64,000 nucleotides of DNA, from NCBI RefSeq assembly GCF_016086655.4, contig NC_052143.2, forward strand, positions 30,271,886 through 30,335,885. The letters are read 5' to 3'. Source of the stretch: Lepeophtheirus salmonis (Eukaryota; Arthropoda; Copepoda; Siphonostomatoida; Caligidae). A model generated the notes under the pieces. The model was not told where the DNA came from. It did no database searches and saw only the letters and a program-made list of their open reading frames with translations. The translations under genes were made by a program, and so were the position numbers. Shown piece after piece: positions 1 through 11,667 of this stretch (position 1 is its first letter; every line of letters starts with the position of its first letter).

Positions 1-750
1 TATTCTTTTAATCCTAGGGTTAAACGCTACGATAAGCTTTTTAAGTACCGAAAAATCACTTGGATCTTTTTTTAAGATACGTAAAAAGTTTGAGTACACA
101 AGGCCAGATTGGGTCTCAGAGCTTTTTAAGTTAATATAAGTTGACTTATACCATGCTCATATACTTCGAATCTGGGTGTAATACCCATCCTATCTCTAGC
201 ACTGAGCTTTAGCTACACACCTCGCCCATTATCAATAGATTACTTTAGTTGTAATACATTTTTTTGAGGGACGATTGTTTTTCTATCTTGATATTATTAT
301 TTAAGGGGGAAAGCCCTGAATTTTCGCAATTGTAACATTATAAAGTATTGCTAACAAATTACATGACCATTAGCATCCAATTTTTTGAGCCCCTTCTCCT
401 CGGCAGTTGCAATTATGGGCTTTGAATGTCCCCTTCTGAGGTTGTGATTAGAGGAAGTTAAATATGAGATATGAAATGATAATAATTTGATCTTGAATGT
501 AAAAGAGAATAGGAAATCTTGATGAAGGAGTTCCAAAAAGAGAGACCATGAAGAATGATTAACAAAAAAAATTGACTCGGAGGCCATCATTGAGACACTT
601 CCGATTTGTTTTCAACCCTTCGTTAATTAACTGGAATTTTATGTATTCTAAATTTTATGAAGTTGCTTTAAATCTGTTTAAAATATATTTCATCACTCGA
701 ACTTTTTAGGATGCTTGTGAAAACATTCTAAAGAATATTATATTTTATAA
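1..750. other. AT-rich stretch, no gene seen
   Basis: No recognisable coding sequence or repeat. A 79-codon open frame on the minus strand (351-590) resembles nothing I know. Near 720-745 there is a copy of the short motif AAACATTCTAAAGAAT that also occurs near 900 inside the neighbouring foldback element. Confidence 0.4.
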
Positions 751-1130
751 GGGTGACGTTGATATATTATATTTACATATACATTGCATTAAAAGCAACA
801 TATATATATTAAATTGTTTAAAAAAATGAAAATAGGACAAGCATAATAACAACTTAAAACCGAAAAAATTAATTAAATTCAACAAACCTATTCGACTAAA
901 AACATTCTAAAGAATGTTTTTGAGAGGAAATAATGAACCACTCTGTTGTTGTAAAAATATATTTTTAAGGAATTATTTATAATTTTGCAATTTTAATTAA
1001 GGTTTGTTGAATTTAATTAATTTTTTGGTCTTAAGCTGTTCCCTGGCTTATTTTATTTCCTTTTTTTTGATAATTTAATATATATGTACCTATATGTTGC
1101 TTTTAATGCAACATATATGTATATCACCCT
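751..1130. repeat. Foldback MITE with long inverted arms
   Basis: The left arm (about 751-893) and right arm (about 1001-1130) are imperfect reverse complements over roughly 130 bases. Matching pieces are GCATTAAAAGCAACATATA on the left against its complement on the right, and TTAATTAAATTCAACAAACC against GGTTTGTTGAATTTAATTAA. The loop of about 100 bases has no coding potential. Both ends begin with GGGTGA. I could not identify a clean target duplication, so the exact ends are approximate. Confidence 0.75.
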
Positions 1131-2156
1131 CAACCTTCTAAATATTAATGAGTAAATTTTTAGTACCTAAAATATGTTAAAAAGTAATGAATATTAAATA
1201 TAAGTTTTTATCGACAATTAGTTGACAATGTTTTAACTATACTAATCAAATTGTTGATACCTTAAATTATATTAAGATTAAATTAAAAAACAAAAAACTG
1301 TATATTTTCTCCTTATCTTGAACTGATACATTTTTAGTATTAATATTTACGAGAGCAAAATAGATGAAATAGTAAGGAACGTATTACAAATTTTAATAGC
1401 GGTATTTTAGGTCTATGTCAACTGTGTATCATGGGGGAAAAATCCGTTTAACCCAAGTTTGCTATATACATAAAAAAGATTTTCACTGATAGAAGGTAAA
1501 AGTTTACATTGAGAATAATAATTTCCTCCTAGAGTTGGAGTCAAATACATATTTTACTTCAGGACTTGAACGGCTCACACAACTTCTTCAAAGTATGTGC
1601 TGTTTTCTTAAATTACATTCAATACATACCTAGAAGTGAAGAAAAATGATTCAGTTTATTCAGTCATAAATTGATTATAACTATGACTCACTAATCAGAA
1701 TGTGAAACTCAGACACGGGCTGTACTTAACTCTTATTTAATTGGGACTCCAAAGTCCATAAGGACTCCATTTGAACTAAAAAAAAGAAATTTAAGATTTG
1801 ACTAGGACTCAACTCGACAAGGTTCCGATTTTAATAAGAAGCAAGGCTTGAAACTCACTTACTTACGTCTCTAAAAACTCGCGACGTGATTTGGAATTGT
1901 ATTTGGAGATTTACTTTTGTGACTTATCTCGAGCTTATCTATCAATAATTGAGATTCTACTAATGGTCGTAAAAATTACTTGTGAACAACTCCGTTTACA
2001 AATATACCTGTATAGATATACTTGTAACATTGCATTTTTATTTGATATATTTATAAAATATATCAAAAAGAATTCTACAAAGGAATTATCTTCATCAAAT
2101 ACAATTGTCAATAATATGGAAATGAACTTTGTTTGCTCTTGAATTCGACTTATATT
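1131..2156. other. Intergenic, no gene seen
   Basis: AT-rich sequence. The part from 1690 to 1870 has several degenerate GGACTC/GACTCC motifs, a low-complexity feature without a clear repeat unit. Short overlapping open frames on both strands at 1891-2201 are not convincing as genes. Confidence 0.35.
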
Positions 2157-2954
2157 TAGGCTTGTTGATCGGAGTTTTTCCTGATCAGCGATCAATAGCA
2201 ATATGGCGATATTATATCGCTGATTGCAGTATCGTAATAGGTCCTACTAATTATATCGCTATATCGCAAGAGAAATTCCAAAAAAAATGCGGCCTGATCA
2301 GTTTGTACAAAATTACATATCTCGGTATTGATTTTCCTCTCGAGCTTTATAACCTCGGTCTTGATATGGTATCAATCTGATATAATGTCGTGGGAACAGA
2401 TATTGGCTGATGACTATAAATAGGAAGTGGAGAGGTGCCTGGCTGATTACACTGAAGGTCTAGGAATTATCTCGGCCTACCAGAAGGTCAAAAAGGTATT
2501 TCCACGATGTATTTCCAAGATACAATGTGGTGCTTCCCAGTAGTACCAGCAATGAGTGTTTGTTCTCCAAGGCCAAATATCCTGAGGAGGACTAAACAGA
2601 GGCTGAGAGACGACAACTTTGAGAGGCAGCTCCTGTTAATATCAAATAAAGAGCTTGAAGAGAAAGGATTTTTGTAGATATTGTATTATGTGCTGGTAGT
2701 CTATATTTCAATTTTTTTCACAATATATTTATTATTATTATTGTAGTAAAATATTGTAAATAAATACATTTGAAAAAGGTGTATAAATCGTTTATTTAAG
2801 TTAAATATGTATAAATAGGTTAAAGGAAATTGTATATTTAAAAATGATTGCAATCAAATTGATCAGATTGCTGATTGCATATGGTCGTTATATAGCTATA
2901 TCGCAGTGAATTTTTGATCGGATCGTATTTTTTTCCGGATTGCTCACAAGCCTG
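2157..2954 (+). mobile_element. Non-autonomous hAT element with target-site duplication
   Basis: The left end begins TAGGCTTGT and the right end, read on the minus strand, begins CAGGCTTGT. The inward sequences stay related (GATC and GCGATAT motifs). The flanking octamers are CTTATATT and CTTATATA, identical at 7 of 8 positions, as expected for the 8-bp duplication of hAT transposases. The interior keeps only the C-terminal end of a hAT transposase, so this is a deleted, non-autonomous copy of about 800 bp. Confidence 0.75.
2500..2690 (+). pseudogene. hAT transposase C-terminal dimerisation domain, relic
   Basis: From 2536 the plus strand encodes PSSTSNECLFSKA, which matches the hAT dimerisation signature (S-S-x-x-x-E-R-L-F-S-x-A) with the usual Arg replaced by Cys. 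About 40 bases on, the match continues in the next frame as ILRRTKQRLRDDNFERQLLL, typical of the following helix. One frameshift near 2575 therefore breaks the gene. The N-terminal BED finger and the catalytic region are missing. It lies inside the TIR-bounded element at 2157-2954 and cannot give a working transposase. Confidence 0.7.
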
Positions 2955-3133
2955 CTTATATATATATATATGCATACATATATGCTTAAGTATGAGTTAT
3001 TTGACTGACTGCAAGAAAAAAATAATGCCCTTGTTTCATCATCGTTACATAACTTCCATACAAAGTTTTACAGTGAAAACACATGATAAACAAATTCTAT
3101 TAGAATGTAAAGTTAATCAGCCTCTATTAATTA

Positions 3134-3364
3134 TTAATATTTTATCCATTTTCCTTTAAAAGGTGGAGCTCCACAACTATTGCATATCATTGGGGGAAAA
3201 AAATCTAGTATTTTATAACATTCTTGTGTTTTTGTGACTTTTATGATGTACCTTGCTATGTATCCTGATATGCAAGACAACTCTTTAACATCTCTAACAG
3301 TGTCGTTGATGTCAATATTGGGCAGCGCTTGATTCACTATTGTTGCAAATTTTTTAGGATCTTT
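3134..3364 (-). pseudogene. Possible transposase C-terminal fragment
   Basis: The minus strand is open for about 77 codons without an ATG at the upstream end. It includes ELSCISGYIARYI followed by a Cys-x2-Cys pair (ICNSC). A 'YIAGYIARK' helix followed by cysteines is common near the C-terminus of several eukaryotic transposase-like proteins (P-element/THAP and related). I cannot assign the family. No upstream catalytic domain is visible, so it is at most a short relic. It could also be a chance open frame. Confidence 0.35.
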
Positions 3365-4322
3365 TTAAATGTAATGCTACATTATCAGAGATTAGAAGAT
3401 CCCCAAATGATAGTATAATAATAAAAAAATCATCACAAAATAAGTAAATACTTTATTAATAACAAGGAATACCTAACCTAATAGTAAATAGAATTATACA
3501 CTAGATGAAAATATTAGTCGTTGGAGAAAGTAACTGACACATGCTATTATAATATTATTACTCGTACTAATAGATTTATTCTGTGAAACTCTAGATAAAT
3601 ACAATAAATATTATTAAGTAATAATAATATTTACACTAATTTAATTAATGATTTTCGATCTAGCTGATACTACAAGTATAATACTTTATACTTTGCCTAA
3701 TTTATTGGAATTGTTATTTTCCACTTATTAATCATTATTTGTCGACGAAAACTTATCCATAAAAACCATTCTCAGAAATTTTGTAAACATAATATCAACA
3801 TTATATAATATTGCTTGCTTGATTCTATATGAATAGTATCAGTAAAAAATACTATTTAAGAATTTTACGAAAATAAAACTAATGTTCAATTAATCCATTC
3901 CAAAATTGTGGTCTATGAAAAGTGAATGGATAATGACGATAAATACATAATTAATATAATAGATATACATACAATTTGCATTAAGTAATAAATAAATTAT
4001 AATTTAGTAAACGTGAGCACGTCGTTATATAAGATGGAAAGAATAATAATAAACAGATCAAGATTTTTTTAATATGATGTGATGCCAAGGAATCCTTTTG
4101 TTCCAAAAAAAAAAAAAAAACTTGTTTTTTTTAAAAGGAATAGAAAATGCAGAATGGAAAGAAAAGTCCTCGTCTATTGGAGTGGATGGAACTATGCTTG
4201 TCGTAATCACAAAGGTTGACTATTTGAGACATTTGGCCGAAACATGATATTTAACATATTGATACATACGATACAATACCCTTATGAATTTATTTTTATT
4301 ACGCCTCCAATAACTATCATAA
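3365..4322. other. Intergenic, no gene seen
   Basis: Strongly AT-rich, with runs of A and T, and no open frame of interest on either strand. Confidence 0.4.
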
Positions 4323-4618
4323 TAATAGGTTGGGGTAAAAGGAATTTAGTATTTTTCGCTTTATTTCAATGTATTATAATTATAGAAGTGTTACAATCAT
4401 GCAAATTGAAAATGTAAATATGGCGAATGTCTTCCTTTGAGACCTCCATATTGGACACACGATAACTTACGCCTGAACCGTCGAAGCACTTTACTGTCCA
4501 AAAAGCATTTGTGGTATACACTTACACATTTACAACATGATTTGGTGTGCCCACTAATGAACTAGATATACTTAGTTAAAAAAAGGGCGGAAAATACGAA
4601 ATTACTCTTTCCTCATTG
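4323..4618. mobile_element. Short mariner-type MITE
   Basis: The left end (TAGGTTGGGGTAAAAGG, then TATTTTTCGCTTT) has the look of a mariner terminal inverted repeat. The minus-strand sequence of the right end near 4575-4618 gives a related string ending in TATTTTCCGCCC. The interior of about 230 bases has no open frame, so this would be a non-autonomous derivative. The inverted repeat is imperfect, so confidence is modest. Confidence 0.45.
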
Positions 4619-4689
4619 TATCACACAGGGTCCGCAAGATATTAATGCTGCTACTTTCGCGGGCTATCAAAAGTAAACATGGGCACATA

Positions 4690-5205
4690 GGCTGTTGATT
4701 TTTTTTTGTTAGATAGCTTGTTTAATTATGCACCAGCTGAAAAAAAAATGAATCAATTGACGAATTAGTTGTCCCAAATATTTAGGAGGAAAAAACAAGC
4801 CTTCCTTAGAATCTGTGCAGCGAGTGACAACATAACAGTTTCTCGAACTCTTGGACTCAGTGAGACGTTCGTTTGCAAGGTTAAGAAGGAATTTGAGGCC
4901 TCTAAAGGCGATTTTGAAGCTACAACAATGCGGCGGAGGTCAAAGGTAAAAGTTACATTGTCTGAAGTCCGGTTTTTGTAGTCAGAATCCAGCAAATATT
5001 CAATAATGTCCCAGGGAATTGACCGATTCTTTTTGTGTCGAGCGCGATTGAACGACAACCCACTCTAGCCCCTGCAACAAAAAAAAATAATTATCAGTTG
5101 GATCAAGTAGGATTTCCAAGATTTACCAAGGGACCAAGTGGTGAATGCCTGCTCGCCTTTTCAACCTCGTATAGCAACTGTAATTGAGAATGGAGGTTAT
5201 TTTAT
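4690..5205 (+). pseudogene. Tc1/mariner transposase relic, internally deleted
   Basis: From about 4769 the plus strand encodes RRKKQAFLRICAASDNITVS followed by RTLGLSETFVCKVKKEFEAS. This is a helix-turn-helix N-terminus of Tc1/mariner (maT-like) type, with no ATG left at its start. After a stop at 4979 the catalytic core is missing. Near 5130-5205 the C-terminal tail reappears (VVNACSPFQPRIATVIENGG), which is the usual ending of these transposases. The element has therefore lost its DDE/D centre by internal deletion. The overlapping minus-strand open frame at 4765-5058 is a shadow. Confidence 0.65.
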
Positions 5206-6855
5206 TGTATAAAATAAATTCGAATTCATTAAGCTTTCAGAATTTGGTTTTATTTTTTTAATTTGAAAACAGAAATCTGTGTTTTTAGCGGTATAGATAA
5301 CATGCGCACTATGTATAATTTAGTTTGATCATGTCTCATTGATTAAACTTATTTCACTATAAGATTTGGCAAATGATATTTAAGTAAACAATACACATTA
5401 CCACTTGATTTATGACTTTTTTTTGACTTCAACACATACCCAATTAATAGCTGTTATGAAAAAAGTGCATGTATAGTAGTGAAACTACATGCAATATTTT
5501 CTACCATATGTGGCTTTGTCACCAATTCAGAGTTTGAAATGAAAAGACATTGCAAAAATATGGGTTCATTTCAGTTCCAAAGAAAAATAATATCAAATAG
5601 GAGGCTCATCCAATATTAATAATATTCTAGAAATAATATGTAAATGAGGCAATATAAATCCCCAGTTTGTATTAGGCGCTTTTACACACTTAGATACAAA
5701 TCTCATCAATTCAATTCGTGGGGAGGAAACGAGGTAAAAAGAACGGCGGGGGGGGTAATTTACTAATCTAGATATATATTTACTTAGATAAACGTAATTT
5801 AGAAAAAAATTAATAAAGACGGTATTTAGTACAAAACAACTTTGTAATTTAGATTAATATACAGCATGAAAGCATTTGATAGTTTTATTAAATCTAGAAA
5901 AGGGTTAACTGGTGGTGTTACTTAGGCCAAGGCGGGAGCAGGAAATCACATTGACAATGGTCAATGTTTTTTTTGTTACTGTTTTTTTCAATCTTTGGAC
6001 CCCTTCGGTGCGGCCAAATGAAGGGTATTCTGACAATTATTATGATAAAGTGCCTGAATAATAGCATGAACTGTATTATTATGAATTTTAAAAAAAGTGT
6101 TATAAACTTTTAATAACATCAACATAAATGCATGCAAAATACGTGCAGTTGAGTAGTTCATCTTTTAATTTTGTCAAAAAATGGTCAAATCCAAATTCGG
6201 GAAGAAAATTACAAGAAGCTGTTATGCACTAATTTTGCGAAAAAAAATATTTAAAAGCATTTATTGGCATTATAATGAGGTACAAAAGCCCACCAAAGGT
6301 GTTGTTTTTTTGGACTTGCAAAACCAAAAAAGTTATAGAGAAAAATGTCATCGAAAAAAAATCCTCGATAACTTGTTCATTAAGGCAAATATTGCACAAA
6401 TAAAAATAATATATTTTTATGTATTTTGAGGGCTCAGAATTTTATGTCAAAAATGCCTTTTTCTGTTGTATTTCTTCTTAAAAATTGACGTTTGATGAAA
6501 AACATTGAATAATTATCCATAAAATGACTAATGCTCCAGTTAATATTTAAATTTATATGCAAACGAATTTCCAGACCAATTTCTACAAACTTTATTTTAT
6601 CTACGAATACAATATTCTATTGGAAATCCATTTCTTTGCACCTGAAAAAAAAATACAATTTTCACCCATTTCTTCTTTTTTTTTTTTCCATAACTTTTTT
6701 GATTTGAATAAATTTAGAAAATTTCTTTATTCGTATAGTTGTTTCTTTGAACTCACAAAAATATTTTTTTGTTTTGGGTATCGAATTAGCCCTTCTATGT
6801 CCAACAGTGTGAGCACCCATAAATTCATACACACACAGTGAAATTTATATACATA
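5206..6855. other. Intergenic, no gene seen
   Basis: AT-rich. Small open frames on the plus strand at 6181-6429 and 6557-6841 are dominated by Lys, Phe, Ile and Asn, as expected from base composition. A run of eight G residues occurs near 5747. Confidence 0.4.
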
Positions 6856-7940
6856 TACAGGGTGCGAAAGCAAAACGTAGACTGAATGACTGATTTCAGA
6901 AAAATGTCAATAATTTTATTTTTTGATAAATCATTCTAAATTTTTTATACAAAAACTTTGAGGCACTCAATATGGCCACCCTCAGTAGTAATCACAGCTG
7001 ATGATGATGATGAACTTCTCGGACAGGTAGCTCCACTCCTTCACAAAGGTGGCCTTCAGGGAGTCCATGTAAGGGTGAAATGTCTGTCTAGTGCTCCAAA
7101 TTGCCCCACACAGCAAAGCCCAGAAGGTTCAAAGCCGGCGAAGATGATGGCCAACTGTGCTTGGCCCAAAAATCATCCATATTGTCGGCGCAGAACTTCT
7201 GGCATTTGGGCAATGTGTGTGAGAGCGCAACATCTTGGGTCCACAAATCTTGGGTTTTCCTTTGGCTAGGTGGCCTTGAGCCATGACAGTATGGTGAACT
7301 TCAGTACCTTGTTGTAAGCCTTCTGGCCGATTTTCTCCCAGGCTTAAAAAAGGAGGGAGGCATCTTCTTGCTGTCGGACGCCACTACCCCCAGGACCATT
7401 GTTTGGGCCTGATGTTTTGTACGTGTTATGTATTATCTTCTTTATACTTTTAGATCATGAAGTAGGGATTTGTTTTAAATAGATAGTAATGTACCTTTTG
7501 TTTTACGTGTTAATATATTTTAATAGTTATGTCTATGTACATCCTTTTAAGTGTAATCCCTTATAGAATATATTTTTAGTGTATGATTGTACCCCCAATC
7601 AAACGGTCTTCTTATTGGCTTTACTCCGGTCCCTTACTTCCGTCTGTTGGTGGTGTTCGTAGAACAATACAGTACGGAACACCCTCTTGACCTCCTCTGG
7701 TTATCCCTTAAGCCAACGGTCGTTCCAACGGTTGTAGATCTGGTCCACAGTGAAAATCTTTAGTGTGGACCCATTTGCCTTGATCCACGCACGAACTTTC
7801 TTGCACCTCTGCAGTCTCCTTTTCTGCAGAGTGTCCGTCAACTGGTGGCGTGGGCTCCTTGTGTAAGAGGGCAATCCCGAAGTCCTCTTACACATCCCTC
7901 CTGATTGTCCCCTCGTCCCCGTCAAACTTCTGACCCTGTA
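6856..7940 (-). mobile_element. Tc1/mariner element, decayed
   Basis: The element is flanked by TA dinucleotides (6856-6857 and 7939-7940). It begins CAGGGTG on the left and, read on the minus strand, CAGGGTC on the right, so the ends are inverted repeats of the CAGGG type common in these elements. The interior carries a broken minus-strand transposase. About 1.1 kb in total, which is short for a complete member. Confidence 0.65.
6958..7925 (-). pseudogene. Tc1/mariner transposase relic
   Basis: The minus strand starts at 7925 with an open stretch that ends KIFTVDQIYNRWNDRWLKG, the conserved segment just after the first catalytic Asp. Here the expected SDEK is replaced by STLK, so that Asp is lost. 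After an AT-rich interruption (about 7430-7600) the second catalytic block is recognisable only in scattered frames. CADNMDDFWAKHSWPSSSP is followed by ALNLLGFAVWG, where the third catalytic Asp (normally PLD) is Gly. Several frameshifts and an apparent foreign AT-rich insertion make it inactive. Confidence 0.7.
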
Positions 7941-9494
7941 TATGAGATAATAAAAATGTTATGCACATTTATAAAATAAGACAAACTGAAACATATGTAT
8001 TTTGCTTTATTTTTTGTGTCCTCACATCAACTCATTTTATCTTAAAGTGTTAAATCCAGTGATACAGAATAAATGATGAAAGTTGGCTAAATGTTTAGGT
8101 CGACCTAGTTATTGGAGTTGGCAAACTGGAAAGGGAATTTTCTTTTCCAAAGCTGTTATAATTATTATTTATTTTATGTGGAGTGAATTTCCTTCTCTAT
8201 TTTTCTACAATATGCAAGTACAAGGGGTCCCTGCTTAACTTGGTTTTTGGAAACAAGAAAAATCCGCGTTGTAGGGTGACTTTTTAGTAGTTAAACTTGT
8301 AAGATGGAATATTTTTTTTTTCTAAATGCACTTTCTTATTATTTTTTCTTTGTTTTTATAGTATCTTTAGTAGAATAAAAACATTTCATTCATCATAAAT
8401 TTAATGTATACCATACAAGGTACTTGTTTCATAATTTTGAAATTTAATCTTGTTCGGGTATTTACTTGATTTTTAATCTGGTCATTTCAATATTATAAAA
8501 TTTTATTAATCGGAACTTACCCCATATTTATCTACCAACCTTTTTAATTGCAAATTTGTAAAATAAGAATCAGTATTAACCAAAAGTTTTTAACGAGGTA
8601 TCAAATGAAATACTTAATGAACACTCCCCCCTCCCCAATGAAAAATTACTCACTTCCATTATGTTATTATACAGGCTTAGTATTATTTAAATAGACTATA
8701 AGGGAAAGAGGCGTCCTGTATATCTATCAAGAATGTTTTTTCTTATCTCTAATTATGATTCGACTAAAATTCTATATATGCACTTCTTCATCTCTTGTGC
8801 AGTCCATTGTTATATATATAACGTCTTTTGACTAAGATTCATCTATGTAATTTAATAGAAGTCAACATTTTGGACAGAGCTATCTATTTTTCTTCAGAAT
8901 AAACCAGAAACATAAACTGTTAATTAAAATCATAGGACATAGTATTTGAATCATAAGTCTGCTCTAAAATAAATTATAAAATTAATTTTATTTCAAAAAA
9001 ACATAGTCTTAGTCATCTACGTTGGGTATTCATATTCTATATTTTTTGATTGAGGTACGTGAATCCTAAACATAATTCATATACATAGTTCTCGCTTACT
9101 TTTTATTTCAACCATCTTTTCTCCTCTTTCCTTTTTTGTCTCTTTACTCTCACCCTAGGTAAATCAAATACAAGGTTAGACCATCATGTAATCAGGCTTA
9201 CTAGAATTTTTAATTTAATGTATCGTACCGACTTCTGGGAAAGAAAAGCATATTTTGAGAAAAACCACAACCTACTCATGCTCTATGATGTCAATATTAA
9301 AAAGCGTGTTGGAAGTCAAACATCAGTCGTACACGTGTAATGGTATAACTTTGTATTTCAATTAACCTTAATATGGCCTAAGTCATCAAAAACCAACAAA
9401 GTTCTTGTTTTCCTCAATATATAGTTTTTTATAATTTATTTACATAATATAGAAAAACGTGATATTAGGGAAATAAACTATACAGGAAGTCAGA
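7941..9494. other. Intergenic, no gene seen
   Basis: AT-rich with no open frame above background and no repeat boundary that I could place. Confidence 0.4.
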
Positions 9495-9830
9495 ATAATT
9501 CAAAACACCACGCAATGCAAAATCAGGGGTGTTTAAAACCGGATTGAACATTTTTGTGTGATCATAAAAGATGGAGAGTTACCCTGAGGATTGGTTGCGG
9601 GTTTATAATTATCCTTATGTGACTCCGAGTAGAATTGAGGATGGGCATCGGATATTTCTTGCATATATCCTTGTTTGTTTTATTTTCCTCCTTTGTCACA
9701 GCTGCTTGTCTTATCTAATGAAACGTCATGACATCTAGATTTTTCTACTCCAAAACCCTCTTCAAACTGTCTGGGTTATTCCTTTGATTTTCGGTTGATT
9801 TTTTGTAACATGCCCAAAATGCTTTCAATC
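9495..9830 (+). repeat. R1 repeat, plus orientation
   Basis: First of eight copies of an unclassified interspersed repeat. Diagnostic pieces are 'gaacattttt/cgtgtg', 'ATAAAAGAYGGAGAGTTACC', 'TGAGGATT', 'AGTAGAATTGAGG', an 'AAACGTCATGACA' block and a terminal pyrimidine-rich segment. It forms an inverted pair with the copy at 9865-10125. Confidence 0.65.
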
Positions 9831-9864
9831 AGCATCATATCTGCCCCACCAGTATGTAAAGATA

Positions 9865-10125
9865 AAAAAACAGATCATTTACGTGGTCACCCTCACAATT
9901 TGAAAGATGTTAGGGAGAAGAACAGCTTAGCTGTCATGACGTTTTTTTAGATCAACTACAAGCAGCCATTAGAGAAAGTGAATAAACACTAATCCTACTC
10001 ATTATATAACGAGGACTTATGAGCTGGAATCACTCCGATGTCGATCCTCAATTTTACTACAAGTCTAACGGAGATTGAAAAGCAAAACTTCATTGTTACT
10101 CTTCGTCGTGAACACACACACACCC
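9865..10125 (-). repeat. R1 repeat, minus orientation
   Basis: Reverse-complement copy of R1. Shared blocks with 9495-9830 include CGTCATGACA (plus strand TGTCATGACG near 9933) and CCTCAATTTTACTACAAGTC near 10048. The two copies form a hairpin-capable inverted pair separated by only a few dozen bases. No coding potential. Confidence 0.65.
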
Positions 10126-10899
10126 ACCAGTTATGAATTATTACTTACATGGATGTTATGTAATTCAGAATTAAATATTAATGACAACAACTTTTGATAA
10201 TCAATATTTTGGTCCGATTAACAACTAACAAAAACAACTTCCACTTTATAGGACATATTTTATACACCTCTTACCATTGCCTTTTCCACTCTTTCTTCCT
10301 TTTTCTACTTATCGCTTACTAATAAATGGACTATACTTATAAGATAAATATAAAAAAGGATCTTCATCCTTAAAATATTGTGATGTCCTTATCTCAAATT
10401 GACAAAGTTTTTGAAGGGGATCTTATAAAAAATATATATACTTCTTAAGATATCATATTAGATATTTTTACACTTTGAGGATTTATTCGTCTAGAAGAAT
10501 GACCCTCTGAATGAAAATCAAATATTCTCTACTAAGAAGAAAGATAACTGGCGTTATCATTGTGATAATAACATTTTAAAAATGATTTTGGAATCTATAT
10601 ATTCTAATTATTTATTCTTATGTTAAAAAACAAGCTATTACAAAAAGTTTTGAATTTTAAAAGTTGTAAAAATACCTACAAACTTATGGCCTATTTTTGA
10701 AGTCCCTCAGACTAATAGAAAAAAAATAAAGCCATAAATATAATTATGGGATCAAATTTTACTCAAATGAATATATGTTGCTCTTGTACTATTTTTGCTG
10801 TTGACCAATGAAACCAACTTTGTAAAATAAATAGAAATCCCATGCCGCATCTACTAATGATATGATAAGAAATAATTGCTACGGCAATCCTCAATCCTA
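10126..10899. other. Intergenic, no gene seen
   Basis: AT-rich filler between R1 copies without recognisable coding sequence. Confidence 0.4.
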
Positions 10900-11260
10900 T
10901 TTTCCTACCCGGCTGTCATTATTATTTAACTCCTTTCATACTACATTCAATTATATTCAAAACCGTGTCTGTGTTCATAAAAGACGGAAAGTTACCTTGA
11001 GGATTTGATGCAGAGTTATAATTGTAAGTCCTTGTTGGACTCAGAGTAGAATTGAGGGTGTAAATCAGATGAATTCTTGCACATGTATTTTGTTTGTTTC
11101 CTTCTGCCCCTTCTCCTTATTCAAGGCTAATTGCAGCTGATCTAATGCAACGTAATGACAGCTACGCCGCTCTCCTACAAAACATTCTTCAAATTGTCAT
11201 GGTTACCATGTTGATTTTCCGTTTTCTTTTTTTTTACATGCCTAAAATACACACAATTTC
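10900..11260 (+). repeat. R1 repeat, plus orientation
   Basis: Carries the same blocks in the same order as other R1 copies: ATTCAAAACCGTG, CATAAAAGACGGAAAGTTACC, TGAGGATTTG, AAGTCCTTGTTGGACTCAG, then CTAATTGCAGCTGATCTAATG and TTCAAATTGTCATGGTTACC. A 66-codon open frame over its second half is incidental. Confidence 0.7.
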
Positions 11261-11667
11261 CATCACATTCGAGAAGTGTCGTTATTATGTTTGAGGGCAT
11301 TAATGAGACTCAAACTACGTTTATACGAAATTGATGGTAGTTTTGAGGCACGAATGGCCTCGGAAGCAAATTCCTTTGACTAGATACGTGCAGCCTTGAC
11401 CACCATTTACACGGGTTTTCTTATTTTTCTTACAAAAAATCTAGCCACTAAGAGAAAAAAAGAAAAAAAAAAGAAGACTACATTTTGTCCATTTTGGCTA
11501 ATTTAGTCCAAATCGCCTAATTTGGCAATACTGATGAAAATAACATCAGCAATAGGATGACCAAAACAAAAAAGAAACTAAACCTGTCAATACTGACTCA
11601 GTTGTTGTGTTAATTGACTTAGGAATATGTTACATTTAGTTTCCAAGAATGAATTTATATATATATA
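11261..11667. other. Intergenic, no gene seen
   Basis: About 400 bases without a gene. It includes an A-rich tract (11450-11480). Confidence 0.35.

Noticed and set aside
2129..2380. Overlapping frames at 1891-2380
   Set aside because: They cross the end of a hAT element and its target duplication, so they cannot be one gene.
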